Assembly: GCA_027306605.1 (NCBI GenBank)
Contig: DAHUZK010000078.1
Span: 92,856 to 156,855 of the forward strand
Origin: Acidimicrobiaceae bacterium
GTDB lineage: Bacteria > Actinomycetota > Acidimicrobiia > Acidimicrobiales > RAAP-2
Reading direction: 5' to 3'
Length of the DNA: 64,000 bases
The first letter of the stretch is position 1. Each line of letters opens with the position of its first letter. The notes under the pieces were generated by a model that was not told the DNA's origin, made no database searches, and saw only the letters and a program-made list of their open reading frames with translations. The position numbers and the translations under genes were made by a program. This document shows, one piece after another, positions 35,813 through 44,143 of the stretch.

Positions 35813-36735
35813 GCGCCATGACGGGACTTGGGCTGCCCGAGGCCGGGCCGCCGCGGTTCGAGGGCCTCGACGCGGTCCGCACGGGCCTGGCCGGGGTCGG
35901 CTACCTGGCCGACGAGTCGATCAGCGGTGTGGTGTACCTGGCCGACCGCCTGGCCAAGCCGGTCCTGGTCGAGGGACCGGCCGGCACGGGGAAGACCCAG
36001 CTGGCCAAGTCGGTGGCCGAGCTGACCGGGGCACGGCTCATCCGCCTCCAGTGCTACGAGGGGCTCGACGAGTCCAAGGCGCTCTACGAGTGGAACTACC
36101 GCAAGCAGCTGTTGCGGATCCAGGCCGGCGAGCACGGCAAGGGCGAGACCGAGGGACCGTCGTGGCAGGAGCTCGAGGAGGACATCTTCTCGGAGGACTT
36201 CTTGCTCACACGGCCTCTGCTCGAGGCGATCCGGGCCACCGAACCCGTCGTGCTCCTCGTCGACGAGGTCGACCGCGTCGAGCTCGAGACCGAGGCGTTG
36301 CTGCTCGAGATCCTCTCCGAGTACCAGGTCTCCATCCCCGAGCTCGGCACCGTGCGCGCCACCCAGCTGCCGATGGTGTTCCTCACGTCCAACAACACCC
36401 GCGAGCTCTCCGAGGCGCTCAAGCGCCGATGCCTCTACCTCCACATCGACTACCCGGACCTCGAGCGCGAGCGCGAGATCGTGAAGGCCAAGGTTCCCGG
36501 CATCGGCGAAGAGCTGGCCGACCAGGTGGCGCGCATCGTGCGTTCGCTGCGCACGCTCGAGCTGCGAAAGGCGCCGTCGGTGTCCGAGACGCTCGACTGG
36601 GCCCGAACCCTGGTCCTGCTGGGCGTGCAGACGATCGACGCTGCCGGGGCCAAGGACACCTTGCACATCCTCTTGAAGTACCAGGCCGACATCGAGCGGG
36701 CCACCAAGGAGCTGCTCTCCGCGTCCAGCGCCTGA
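35809..36735 (+). CDS. MoxR-family AAA+ ATPase
   Basis: The 308-residue ATPase has Walker A GPAGTGKTQ near residue 57, Walker B VVLLVDEVDRV near residue 148, the sensor 1 region FLTSNNTRELSEALKRRC near residue 191 and a helical lid. MoxR ATPases work with VWA-domain proteins as chaperones that insert metals or assemble enzyme complexes. The next gene encodes exactly such a protein. ATG 35809 overlaps the proA stop. It resembles the CoxD-like group, but no molybdenum hydroxylase is encoded in the window, so the client is unknown. Confidence 0.93.
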   Translation: MSAMTGLGLPEAGPPRFEGLDAVRTGLAGVGYLADESISGVVYLADRLAKPVLVEGPAGTGKTQLAKSVAELTGARLIRLQCYEGLDESKALYEWNYRKQLLRIQAGEHGKGETEGPSWQELEEDIFSEDFLLTRPLLEAIRATEPVVLLVDEVDRVELETEALLLEILSEYQVSIPELGTVRATQLPMVFLTSNNTRELSEALKRRCLYLHIDYPDLEREREIVKAKVPGIGEELADQVARIVRSLRTLELRKAPSVSETLDWARTLVLLGVQTIDAAGAKDTLHILLKYQADIERATKELLSASSA

Positions 36736-36743
36736 GGACCGGC

Positions 36744-38195
36744 GTGCTCGATCTCCTCTCCGGCTTCGTCACCGAGCTGCGCCGCTCGGGTCTGCCCGTC
36801 TCGCTGACCGAGCACCTCGATGCGGCCGAGGCGGTGCGGCACATCCCGCTCGAGGACCGGGACGGCCTGAAGTACGCGCTGGCCGCGACGCTGGTGAAGT
36901 CCTCGTCGCACTGGACCGCCTTCGAGACCGCCTTCGAGGTGTTCTTCGCCGTCCGGAGCGGAGCCGGAGCGGCGGCGGAAGAGGGCGAGGAAGGCGACCA
37001 GGGCGAGGACGAGTCCGCCCAGGCCGGCCGGGAGGGGCCCCGCGGCGAGGGCCGTGGCTGGAAGGGCGGCGGGGCCGGCGAGGGCATGACACCCGAAGAG
37101 CTGGCCGAACTGCTCTTCAAGTCGCTCGTCTCGGCGGACACCGCCATGATGAACGCCGTCGCCCGCAACGCGGTGGAGCGTTACGCCGGGATGGAGCCCG
37201 GGCGCCCGGTGGGCGGCACCTACTACCTCTACCGGACGCTCCGGAACCTCGACCTCGACGCCGTCATGGAGCGCCTCATGGCCCAGGCCCGGGAGGGCGC
37301 GTCGGGAGGGTCGCTGACCGATCTCGAGGAGCGGCTGGCGGCGGACGAGTACAAGGCGCGCATCGAGAAGTTCCGCCGTGCCGTCGAGACCGAGATCCGC
37401 CGGCGCCTGGTCGAGGACCGCGGCGCCGAGGCGCTGGCGCGCTCGGTGCGCAAACCGCTGCCCGAGGACATCGACGTGATGCACGCCACCCGCGACGAGT
37501 TGGCCACGCTGCACCGCGTCCTGCATCCGCTCTCGCGCAAGCTGGCGGTGCGCCTGGCCCGCAAGCGTCGGCATGGGCGCAAGGGTCCTCTCGACTTCCG
37601 CGCCACGGTGCGCCGGTCGCTCTCGACGGGCGGCGTCCCGGTCGAACCCCGATTCCGCCACCCACGGCCGGCCAAGCCCGAGATCTTCGTGATCGCCGAC
37701 ATCTCGGGATCGGTCGCCAGCTTCGCCCGCTTCACCCTGCACCTGGTCTATGCGATCTCGTCACAGTTCTCCAAGGTCCGCAGCTTCGTGTTCGTGGACG
37801 GGATCGACGAGGTGACACGCTTCTTCGAGGGTGTGGTCGACCCGGCCGAGGCCGTGGCGCGCATCAACACCGAAGCGGACGTGATCTGGGTCGACGGACA
37901 CTCCGACTACGGCCACGCCCTGACCGAGTTCCACCGGCGTTGGGGTGACCAGGTGACGTCTCGTTCGAGCATCATGGTCCTGGGCGACGCCCGCAACAAC
38001 TACCACGCCTCGCAGTCGTGGGTCCTCGAGGATCTCCAGGCGCGGGCGCGCCATGTCTTCTGGCTCAACCCCGAGCCCCGCGATTACTGGGGCTCGGGCG
38101 ACTCCATCGTGGGCGAGTACGGCATCCACTGTGACGACGTCGTCGAATGCCGCACCCTGCGCCAGCTGGAGCACTTCGTGGGCAACCTGGCGTGA
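36744..38195 (+). CDS. VWA-domain protein, CoxE-like
   Basis: The 483-residue protein pairs with the upstream MoxR ATPase. A helical N-terminal region (residues 1-75) leads to an acidic, Gly-rich linker (about 78-112). A helical middle segment follows, then a VWA domain whose MIDAS motif DISGS starts near residue 318. The later WVDGHSDYGHAL and VLGDARNN stretches supply MIDAS Thr/Asp equivalents. CoxE proteins help mature CO dehydrogenase-type enzymes. GTG 36744 starts 8 bases after the ATPase stop. The stop overlaps the histidine phosphatase start by four bases. Confidence 0.92.
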   Translation: MLDLLSGFVTELRRSGLPVSLTEHLDAAEAVRHIPLEDRDGLKYALAATLVKSSSHWTAFETAFEVFFAVRSGAGAAAEEGEEGDQGEDESAQAGREGPRGEGRGWKGGGAGEGMTPEELAELLFKSLVSADTAMMNAVARNAVERYAGMEPGRPVGGTYYLYRTLRNLDLDAVMERLMAQAREGASGGSLTDLEERLAADEYKARIEKFRRAVETEIRRRLVEDRGAEALARSVRKPLPEDIDVMHATRDELATLHRVLHPLSRKLAVRLARKRRHGRKGPLDFRATVRRSLSTGGVPVEPRFRHPRPAKPEIFVIADISGSVASFARFTLHLVYAISSQFSKVRSFVFVDGIDEVTRFFEGVVDPAEAVARINTEADVIWVDGHSDYGHALTEFHRRWGDQVTSRSSIMVLGDARNNYHASQSWVLEDLQARARHVFWLNPEPRDYWGSGDSIVGEYGIHCDDVVECRTLRQLEHFVGNLA

Positions 38196-38926
38196 GCGTG
38201 CCCGCCGAGGACGCGAGCGGCCGGAGCGATCGCTCGCACGAAGGCGTCGTGCGCGTGGTGCCGCCCACGCCGGGTGCGACCCGCATCGTGCTGATCCGCC
38301 ACGGCGAGGCGAGGTGCAACCGCAACGGTGTGGTCGGCGGGCGCAAGGGGTGCACCGGCCTCACTGCGCTCGGCACGCGCCAGGTCAATGCCCTCGCCGA
38401 CCGCCTGTTCGAGAGCGGCGAGCTGCGGGAGGCCACCGCCCTGTACTCGTCGGAGCTGGCACGGGCTGCGGACACCGCGGAGAAGCTGCGCCCGGTCGTC
38501 GGTGCCGGCCCGGCCGCCCTGGGCACGGTGCGCCGACGCTGCGAATTGTGCGAGCTGCATCCGGGCGAGGCGGACGGCATGACGTGGGACGAGGTGGTGC
38601 AGACCTTCGGGATCCCCGACTGGGACGAGGACCCCGCCGCGCCCATCGCCCCGGGGGGGGAGAGCTGGGATGGATTCGTCCGGCGAGCCTCCGACGGTGT
38701 GCGCGCCCTCGCCCGCGCCCACCCGGGCGAGCTGGTGGTCGCCGCCGTGCACGCCGGGGTGATCGAGGCGACGATGATCTCGTTCCTCGGCGTCCCCGCC
38801 CCGGTGCGCCGCCGGGGCTGGGTCCGCATCGCCCACGCCTCCATGACCGAGTGGGAGTGGATCCCCGCCGAGGACCGATGGATCCTCTTGCGCTTCAACG
38901 ATTCGTGCGGGGTGCCGCGGGACTGA
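38192..38926 (+). CDS. Histidine phosphatase superfamily protein
   Basis: The 244-residue protein has the phosphohistidine motif LIRHGEARCNRNG near residue 34, then the second-arginine region SELARAADTAEKL and the late histidine in AAVHAGVIEATM near residue 190. This is the phosphoglycerate mutase-like fold. Bacterial relatives act on phosphosugars, phosphoserine, alpha-ribazole phosphate or signalling phosphates, and the substrate cannot be chosen here. GTG 38192 overlaps the CoxE-like stop. It ends the proB-proA-MoxR-VWA run. Confidence 0.9.
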   Translation: MSVPAEDASGRSDRSHEGVVRVVPPTPGATRIVLIRHGEARCNRNGVVGGRKGCTGLTALGTRQVNALADRLFESGELREATALYSSELARAADTAEKLRPVVGAGPAALGTVRRRCELCELHPGEADGMTWDEVVQTFGIPDWDEDPAAPIAPGGESWDGFVRRASDGVRALARAHPGELVVAAVHAGVIEATMISFLGVPAPVRRRGWVRIAHASMTEWEWIPAEDRWILLRFNDSCGVPRD

Positions 38927-38974
38927 GCCCGCCGGTGTCCCGTACCGGCCGTACGTCCCGGCCTTCGGTCCCGG

Positions 38975-38980
38975 TACGCT
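38975..38980 (+). promoter_or_regulatory. -10 box of stress protein gene at 39012
   Basis: TACGCT lies 31 bases before ATG 39012, with AAGGG (38999-39003) as ribosome site, so this message would have a short leader. Three GTCCC half-sites lie upstream at 38937, 38955 and 38968, but no full DosR-type palindrome. Confidence 0.4.
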
Positions 38981-39011
38981 GAGCGCTTTCCGCGGCAGAA
39001 GGGACGAGACC

Positions 39012-39461
39012 ATGTACAAGGTTGTCGTCGTCGGCACCGACGGCTCACCGACCGCCGACCTGGCGGTCCAGGCAGCGGCCGGCCTCGCTCGCTCCCTGGG
39101 CTCCGAGCTGCACATCGTGACGGCCGCCCGCGCCCGCACCTCAGGGATGGCGTCGGCCAGCGGCGCGCCGCTGGTGGACAGCGGTCATGGACACGTGCTG
39201 GCGGAGGAGGCGGCACAGCAGGTCGGGGCGCGCGCTCTCGAGACCGCGCGCGAGGCGGCCGGTCCGGACCTCGAGGTGGAGGCCCACGCCGTCATCGGCG
39301 AGGCCGACGACGTCATCGTGCAGACGGCCCGCGACGTCGGCGCCGACCTCATCGTGGTCGGGAGCAAGGGCATGCAGGGAGCCCGGCGTTACCTCGGCAG
39401 CGTGCCCAACTCGGTGGCGCACGCCGCGCACTGTGCCGTGCTGATCGTCAAGACGGCCTGA
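39012..39461 (+). CDS. Universal stress protein (UspA family)
   Basis: The 149-residue protein has the single-domain Usp fold: YKVVVVGTDGSPTADLAVQA at the N-terminus and VGSKGMQGARRYLGSVPNSVAH near the end. The latter matches the ATP-binding G-x2-G-x9-G-S motif. A Gly/Ala-rich variable loop occupies the middle. ATG 39012 follows AAGGG by 8 bases. It stands alone between the histidine phosphatase and a heptamer repeat. It is a second Usp in the window, not close in sequence to the one at 6183. Confidence 0.93.
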   Translation: MYKVVVVGTDGSPTADLAVQAAAGLARSLGSELHIVTAARARTSGMASASGAPLVDSGHGHVLAEEAAQQVGARALETAREAAGPDLEVEAHAVIGEADDVIVQTARDVGADLIVVGSKGMQGARRYLGSVPNSVAHAAHCAVLIVKTA

Positions 39462-39515
39462 GCCGCGAGCCGCGAGCCGCGAGCCGCGAGCCGCGAGCCG
39501 CGAGCCGCGAGCCGC
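39460..39515. repeat. Eight tandem copies of GAGCCGC
   Basis: The heptamer GAGCCGC repeats eight times without error, starting at the last bases of the stress protein stop codon. It fills most of the gap before the kinase gene at 39557. A 7-bp unit changes frame by one each copy, so slippage would be seen as indels here. Confidence 0.95.
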
Positions 39516-39556
39516 GACGGCGACAACGACGGCGACTTCGACGGCGGCGACGACGG

Positions 39557-40111
39557 GTGCCTGAAGCCGGGCGGGCGACCCTTCTCGTCCTGGTGACCGG
39601 GATGCCGGGGACGGGGAAGTCGACGATGGCGGAGGCGGCGGCGACGGCTCTCGGAGCACCCGTCCTGGCCCACGACTGGGCGATGAGCGGCCTGCGGCCC
39701 TACCGGGAGGTACAGGCAGCCCTCGACGTCATGGACCCGCCGGGCCACCGCGCCGTCGGCTGGTCCATTCTGTGGGCGTTGGCCCGCGCCCAGCTTCGCC
39801 GCGGCACTCCCGTTGTGCTCGACGGCGTGGCCCGTCAGCCCGAGGTGACCGCCACCCGGCAGCTGGCGGCCGAGGAGGGTGCAGCCTGTCGCGTCGTCAT
39901 GACGACCTGCACCGACGCCGACGTGCACCGGGTGCGCATCGAGGGGCGTGCCCGGCACATCCCCAACTGGTACGAGCTCGACTGGGAGCACGTGGCGCGC
40001 ACGCGGGCGACCTGGGAACCGCCGGCGGACGTCGACCTCGTGCTCGAGGCGACGGTCCCGTCGGTCAGCAACGCGGCGTCGCTGCGGTCCTGGCTGTCGC
40101 TGTCCGGCTGA
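39557..40111 (+). CDS. P-loop kinase-like ATP-binding protein
   Basis: The 184-residue protein has a Walker A GMPGTGKST near residue 15, a DWAMSGL segment after the second strand and a VVLDGVARQPEV stretch near residue 86 resembling the Walker B strand of small-molecule kinases. Basic lid residues lie near RIEGRARHIPNWYELDW. It resembles AAA-33/zeta-toxin-like and chloramphenicol-phosphotransferase-like kinases; the substrate is unknown. The GTG 39557 start has only a weak ribosome site. Tandem repeats flank the gene on both sides. No antitoxin partner is visible. Confidence 0.82.
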   Translation: MPEAGRATLLVLVTGMPGTGKSTMAEAAATALGAPVLAHDWAMSGLRPYREVQAALDVMDPPGHRAVGWSILWALARAQLRRGTPVVLDGVARQPEVTATRQLAAEEGAACRVVMTTCTDADVHRVRIEGRARHIPNWYELDWEHVARTRATWEPPADVDLVLEATVPSVSNAASLRSWLSLSG

Positions 40112-40184
40112 GCCTGTCGCTGTTCGGCCGAGGTCGCTCTCCGGCCGAGGTCGCTGTCCGGCCGAGGTCGCTGTCCGGCCGAGG
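40097..40184. repeat. Tandem 17-bp repeats between convergent genes
   Basis: Four units of TCGCTGTCCGGCCGAGG occupy 40117-40133, 40134-40150, 40151-40167 and 40168-40184; two are exact and two have one change. A degenerate copy at 40097-40113 overlaps the kinase stop codon. The array fills the gap to the convergent gene ending at 40197. No spacer separates the units, so it is not CRISPR. Confidence 0.92.
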
Positions 40185-40196
40185 GGAACTCCTGCC

Positions 40197-41753
40197 TCAG
40201 CAGGCGTAGTCGTCGTCGTAGTTGCCCGGACTCCCGGGGACGGGGCCGCTGAAGTACTGCACGAGCTCGAGCGGCCCCGAGGGGAGTGGCACGTGCGCCA
40301 GCCACCGGTTGGAGTAGTCGCCGCAGGAGCCGGGCCCGCTGGGCGTGCCGAGGTAGTCGGCCATCCAGTAGGGGACGTCGGGCTGATAGCTGCCCACGAT
40401 CGAGCTCCAGACACCGGGGCTGGCGTAGATACCGACGTCGGCGACACCCTCGGTCTCGTGCAGCGCGTTGAGGGCGCCCTGGACGAAGTCGGCGTTCAGC
40501 TGGGCGTTGTTGGACCACGACGGGTCGCTCTCGACGTCGAGCCACCAGGGCACGCCGGCGTTGGCGCCGGCCGCCACGGCGTCGTTGTAGGCGTGGATGC
40601 CTGCCCAGTAGCCGGCGTTGCACGCCCCCACCGGGTCCGTGCAGCCAGGGGCGGCCGTGGCGGACGTGGTGTAGGTCAAGTACGTGTAGAGGTTGAGCCC
40701 GGCACCGGCCCACTGCACCTCCGCGCTCAGACACGGGTTGGTGTAGGCGCTCGATCCGCCGTCGACCTGCACGATGCTGATCTGGTGCGGCGGTGGCGGG
40801 AGGGTGCCGCCGAGAGTCGGGCACTGGTACTTGCTGATGTCGTAGCCGTAGGAGCCCGGCGCGTAGGAACCGCCGAAGAAGGAGCCGTTGCCCGGGGCCT
40901 CGGCCATGCCGACGATCGGCCTGAACAGGAACTGGGGCGCCGAGCCGTAGTAGCCGGCCTGCCCGAAGTTCGAGACGAGGCCGGCCGAGTCGGTGAACCA
41001 GTACCCGTTGAAGCCGGGCGTGGCGGTCGCGCCGACGATGGGATTCTTGAGGGGCACCCCACCGAGCGAGCCGTAGAAGGGGGCCGTGCCGAACGAGAAC
41101 ATGCCGCCGTCGGAGGCGACGAGGAAGTACCCGGCGCCGCCGGGCCCGGGGAGCATGCCGATGACCGGCTTGTTCAGCGCCATGCTGCCCGTGCTGCCGT
41201 AGAAACCGGCGTCCCCGTAGGCGAAGATCCCGCCGTCGGACGCCACCAGCCAGTACCCGTTCCCGTCGGGTGTCGCCGCCATGCCGACGACGGGTCGGTT
41301 GAGCCGCATGCTGCCCGTGCTGCCGAAGAACTTGGCGTCGCCGAACGAGAACACCCCGCCGTCGGAGGCGACCAGCCAGTAGCCGCCGCCTCCGGGTGTC
41401 GCCGCCATGCCCACGATCGGCTGGTTGAGCCGGATGCTGCCGGTGGATCCGTAGAACGTGGCGTCGCCGTAGGAGAACACGCCGCCGTCGGAGGCCACCA
41501 GCCAGTAGCCGGCGCCGTCGGGTGTCGCCGCCATACCGACCACGGGCTTGTTCAGGACCATGCCGCCAGTGCTGCCGAAGTAGGGCGCGCCACCGAAGGC
41601 GAAGATCCCGCCGTCGGACGCCACCAGCCAGTAGGCGGGTGTCGACGCGGCGGCGGCCGCAGGAGGCGCCGCTACCGGTGCCACGGACGCCACCACTGCG
41701 GCGAAGAGCGGCAGGGCCGCCACGAGAACGGCCAAGGCGAGACGACGGATCAT
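40197..41753 (-). CDS. Secreted six-repeat propeller-like protein with GH25-like C-terminal domain
   Basis: The 518-residue product has a signal peptide (about residues 1-37) ending in an Ala-rich cleavage region. Six consecutive 42-residue repeats follow (residues 41-292), built on YWLVASDGGIFAFG, FYGSTG and VVGMAATPDG, and would suit a six-bladed beta-propeller. The C-terminal domain (about 300-518) begins YGYDISKYQC and carries WWLDVES, GIYASPGVW and VPYWMADY, resembling family 25 lysozyme-type glycoside hydrolases. Asp and Glu of WWLDVES would be catalytic candidates. Several cysteines suggest disulphides. It probably binds and cuts a wall or surface polymer. ATG 41753 follows GAGGGGGG. 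Confidence 0.85.
   Translation of the reverse strand: MIRRLALAVLVAALPLFAAVVASVAPVAAPPAAAAASTPAYWLVASDGGIFAFGGAPYFGSTGGMVLNKPVVGMAATPDGAGYWLVASDGGVFSYGDATFYGSTGSIRLNQPIVGMAATPGGGGYWLVASDGGVFSFGDAKFFGSTGSMRLNRPVVGMAATPDGNGYWLVASDGGIFAYGDAGFYGSTGSMALNKPVIGMLPGPGGAGYFLVASDGGMFSFGTAPFYGSLGGVPLKNPIVGATATPGFNGYWFTDSAGLVSNFGQAGYYGSAPQFLFRPIVGMAEAPGNGSFFGGSYAPGSYGYDISKYQCPTLGGTLPPPPHQISIVQVDGGSSAYTNPCLSAEVQWAGAGLNLYTYLTYTTSATAAPGCTDPVGACNAGYWAGIHAYNDAVAAGANAGVPWWLDVESDPSWSNNAQLNADFVQGALNALHETEGVADVGIYASPGVWSSIVGSYQPDVPYWMADYLGTPSGPGSCGDYSNRWLAHVPLPSGPLELVQYFSGPVPGSPGNYDDDYAC
40878..41633 (-). repeat. Six 126-bp coding repeats
   Basis: The repeat region of the secreted protein consists of six 126-bp in-frame units. 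Units 1-4 are close to each other in protein sequence, and 5 and 6 diverge. The even unit length suggests growth by tandem duplication. Confidence 0.85.
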
Positions 41754-41823
41754 CTATTCAAACCCCCCTCAATTCGCTGTCCCCCGCAAAGAGCCCAGAC
41801 CCCCGCAACGCCTCAGAACCTGC

Positions 41824-43182
41824 TCAACTTCTCAGGAACTCCGCCACGCGGAAGGCCAGGTCGAGCGCCTGGCGACCGTTGAGCCGAGGATCACAGGCCG
41901 TCGTGTAGCGCGCCTCGAGATCCACCTCGAGGATCTCCTCGGCTCCGCCGAGGCACTCGGTCACGTCGTCGCCGGTCAGCTCGATGTGCAGGCCTCCGGG
42001 CCAGGTGCCCTCCTCCCGGTGGACGTCGAAGAACGACCGCAGCTCCGCCAGGATCTCCTCGAAGCGCCGGGTCTTGCGGCCGCTCTCGCTGGTGAACGTG
42101 TTGCCGTGCATCGGATCGCAGGTCCACACGACCGGGTGACCCTCCGCCTCCACCGCGCGCACGATCGGGGGCAGCACGTCGGCGATCCTCTCGGCCCCGA
42201 ACCTGGTGATCAGGGTCAGACGCCCGGGCACGCGGTCGGGATTCAGCCGGTCGCAGATGGCGACGGCCTCTCGGGGCGAGCAGCTCGGGCCGATCTTGGC
42301 ACCGACCGGATTGTGGATCCCCGAGAGGAACTCGAGATGAGCGCCGTCGAGCTGGCGGGTGCGGTCCCCGACCCAGACCATGTGCGCCGAGCAGTCGTAC
42401 CAGTCCCCGGTGATGGAGTCCTGGCGGGTGAGGCACTCCTCGTAGGGAAGGACGAGCGCCTCGTGGCTCGTGAAGAAGTCGACCTCGTGCAGGCTCTCCT
42501 CGGCGCCGAGGTCGATGCCGCAGGCCGCCATGAAACGCAGAGCGCGGTCGATCTCCGACGCGATGCGCTCGTAGCGCTGCCCTTCCGCCGACGACGCGAC
42601 GAACTGCTGGTTCCACAAGTGGACCTGCGACAGATCGGCGAAGCCGCCCTTGGTGAAGGCGCGCAGGAGATTGAGCGTGGAGGCAGACTGCTGGTAGGCC
42701 GCAACGAGTCGGGCCGGATCGGGCGTGCGCGCCTCGACGTCGAAGGCCTCGTCGTTGACCATGTGGCCCCGGAACGACGGCAGCTCGACCTCCCCGACGC
42801 GCTCGGTGTCGGCCGAGCGCGGCTTGGCGAACTGGCCGGCGATCCGGCCGAGCTTCACGACGGGCACACCGGCGGCGTAGGTCAGCGCGACCGCCATCTG
42901 GAGGATGATCTTGAGCTTGTCCCGTATGGAGTCGGCCGTGAACTCGGCGAAGGACTCGGCGCAGTCGCCCGCCTGCAGCAGGAAGGCGTTGCCATCGACC
43001 ACCTCGGCCAGTTGCGCGGTGAGGAGGCGTGCCTCGCCCGCGAAGACGAGTGGCGGCAGCGTGGACAGGCGCGCCTCGGCCTGCTTGAGCGCGTCGGCGT
43101 CGGGCCAGTCCGGCTGCTGGGCGGCGGGGAACTTCCGCCAGGACGCGGCGCTCCAAGAGGAGTTCTCGGGCGGGCTCGGCAC
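41824..43182 (-). CDS. Class II 3-deoxy-7-phosphoheptulonate (DAHP) synthase
   Basis: The 452-residue enzyme joins phosphoenolpyruvate and erythrose 4-phosphate, the first step of aromatic amino acid synthesis. It is the plant/mycobacterial class II type: FLLQAGDCAESF near residue 65, the PVVKLGRIAGQFAKPRS block near residue 108, GAKIGPSCSP near residue 300 and VWTCDPMHGNTF near residue 345. Metal ligands (Cys in AGDC, His in PMHGNT, Glu, Asp) are present. GTG 43182 is supported by TAACCT on the minus strand ending 6 bases before it. It is divergent from the LLM oxidoreductase. Confidence 0.97.
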   Translation of the reverse strand: MPSPPENSSWSAASWRKFPAAQQPDWPDADALKQAEARLSTLPPLVFAGEARLLTAQLAEVVDGNAFLLQAGDCAESFAEFTADSIRDKLKIILQMAVALTYAAGVPVVKLGRIAGQFAKPRSADTERVGEVELPSFRGHMVNDEAFDVEARTPDPARLVAAYQQSASTLNLLRAFTKGGFADLSQVHLWNQQFVASSAEGQRYERIASEIDRALRFMAACGIDLGAEESLHEVDFFTSHEALVLPYEECLTRQDSITGDWYDCSAHMVWVGDRTRQLDGAHLEFLSGIHNPVGAKIGPSCSPREAVAICDRLNPDRVPGRLTLITRFGAERIADVLPPIVRAVEAEGHPVVWTCDPMHGNTFTSESGRKTRRFEEILAELRSFFDVHREEGTWPGGLHIELTGDDVTECLGGAEEILEVDLEARYTTACDPRLNGRQALDLAFRVAEFLRS

Positions 43183-43188
43183 CGCAAC

Positions 43189-43194
43189 AGGTTA
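43189..43194 (-). promoter_or_regulatory. -10 box of the DAHP synthase gene
   Basis: TAACCT on the minus strand ends 6 bases before GTG 43182, beside the divergent TAGGAT box at 43201-43206. Confidence 0.5.
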
Positions 43195-43200
43195 ACGCCG

Positions 43201-43206
43201 TAGGAT
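43201..43206 (+). promoter_or_regulatory. -10 box of the LLM oxidoreductase gene
   Basis: TAGGAT ends 7 bases before ATG 43214. The two divergent start codons are only 31 bases apart, so both promoters must be leaderless and would overlap in their -35 zones. Confidence 0.5.
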
Positions 43207-43213
43207 CCGGCCC

Positions 43214-44143
43214 ATGGCCGCCTTCCGCTTCGCCGTCCAGGTCTCGCGCACGCCGAGCGCCGCGGCCTGGCGTGACCTGGCGCGCAAGGCGGAGGGCCTC
43301 GGTTATGCCACCCTCTACGTCCCGGACCATCTCGACGACCAGTGGTCCCCGATGGTGGCGTCGGCCGTGGCGGCGGAGGCCACCATCACGCTGCGGGTGG
43401 GCACCCTCGTGCTGGACAACGACTTCCGGCACCCGGTCCTCGTGGCCAAGGAGGCTGCAACCCTCGACGCAATGACGGAAGGGCGCTTCGAGCTCGGTCT
43501 GGGGGCAGGCTGGCTGACCGCCGACTACGAGCAGTCGGGCATCGCCATGGCGGCTCCCGCGGTGCGCATCGCGCGGCTGGCGGAAGGGCTCGAGATCATG
43601 CGCGCCATGTGGGAGACCGGCACCGCCTCGTTCTCGGGCGAGCACTACCAGGTGCGCGACGTCGTCGGCGCGCCGGCGCCGTTGACGCCCGGCGGCCCGC
43701 CGCTGGTGATCGGCGGTGGCAGCCGCCGCATCCTCGAGCTGGCCGGCCGTCACGCCGATGTGGTGAGCATCGTGCCGAGCCTGGCGGCGGGACGCATCGG
43801 GCCCGAGGTGGCCGCCGAGTCCGTGGTCGAGAAGTACGCCGACCGGGTCGCCTGGGCCCGCGCCGCTGCCGGAGACCGGGCGGACGACCTCGAGCTGCAG
43901 TGCTGGACGGTGGCGGTGCAGGTCGTCCCGAACGCACCGGAGGCCGTGGCATCCCTGGCGCCGCTCGTCGGCCTGACGCCCGACCAGCTGCGCGCCGCGC
44001 CTCTCGCCCTGATCGGGTCCGCTCCGGAGATCGTCGACACCCTGCGCAAGCGGCGCGAGGAGCTCGGCTTCAGCTACATCGTCGTGCACGAGGCGGAGAT
44101 GGAGGCGCTGGCGCCGGTGATCGCGGAACTTGCCGGCACCTGA
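43214..44143 (+). CDS. LLM-class F420-dependent oxidoreductase
   Basis: The 309-residue protein has the luciferase-like TIM barrel of F420-using actinobacterial enzymes (TIGR03621-like). Signs are FAVQVSRTPSAAAWRDLARK, TLYVPDHLDDQWSPM near residue 34, RVGTLVLDNDFRHPVLVAKE near residue 61 and FELGLGAGW near residue 92. The GGPPLVIGGGSRRILELAGRHAD stretch near residue 157 is typical. The substrate is unknown. It is leaderless by position of its -10 box. The last 14 bases overlap the start assigned to nadD. Confidence 0.92.
   Translation: MAAFRFAVQVSRTPSAAAWRDLARKAEGLGYATLYVPDHLDDQWSPMVASAVAAEATITLRVGTLVLDNDFRHPVLVAKEAATLDAMTEGRFELGLGAGWLTADYEQSGIAMAAPAVRIARLAEGLEIMRAMWETGTASFSGEHYQVRDVVGAPAPLTPGGPPLVIGGGSRRILELAGRHADVVSIVPSLAAGRIGPEVAAESVVEKYADRVAWARAAAGDRADDLELQCWTVAVQVVPNAPEAVASLAPLVGLTPDQLRAAPLALIGSAPEIVDTLRKRREELGFSYIVVHEAEMEALAPVIAELAGT

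Noticed and set aside
38937..38972. DosR box upstream of the second stress protein gene
   Set aside because: Three GTCCC half-sites are present, but their partner arms read CGGCC rather than GGGAC, so no full palindrome is formed.
39557..40111. Zeta-type toxin of a toxin-antitoxin pair
   Set aside because: The P-loop kinase fold would allow it, but there is no small antitoxin gene next to it and the substrate-binding residues of zeta toxins are not evident.
40097..40184. CRISPR-like direct repeats
   Set aside because: The 17-bp units are contiguous with no spacers and no cas genes are nearby, so this is a minisatellite.
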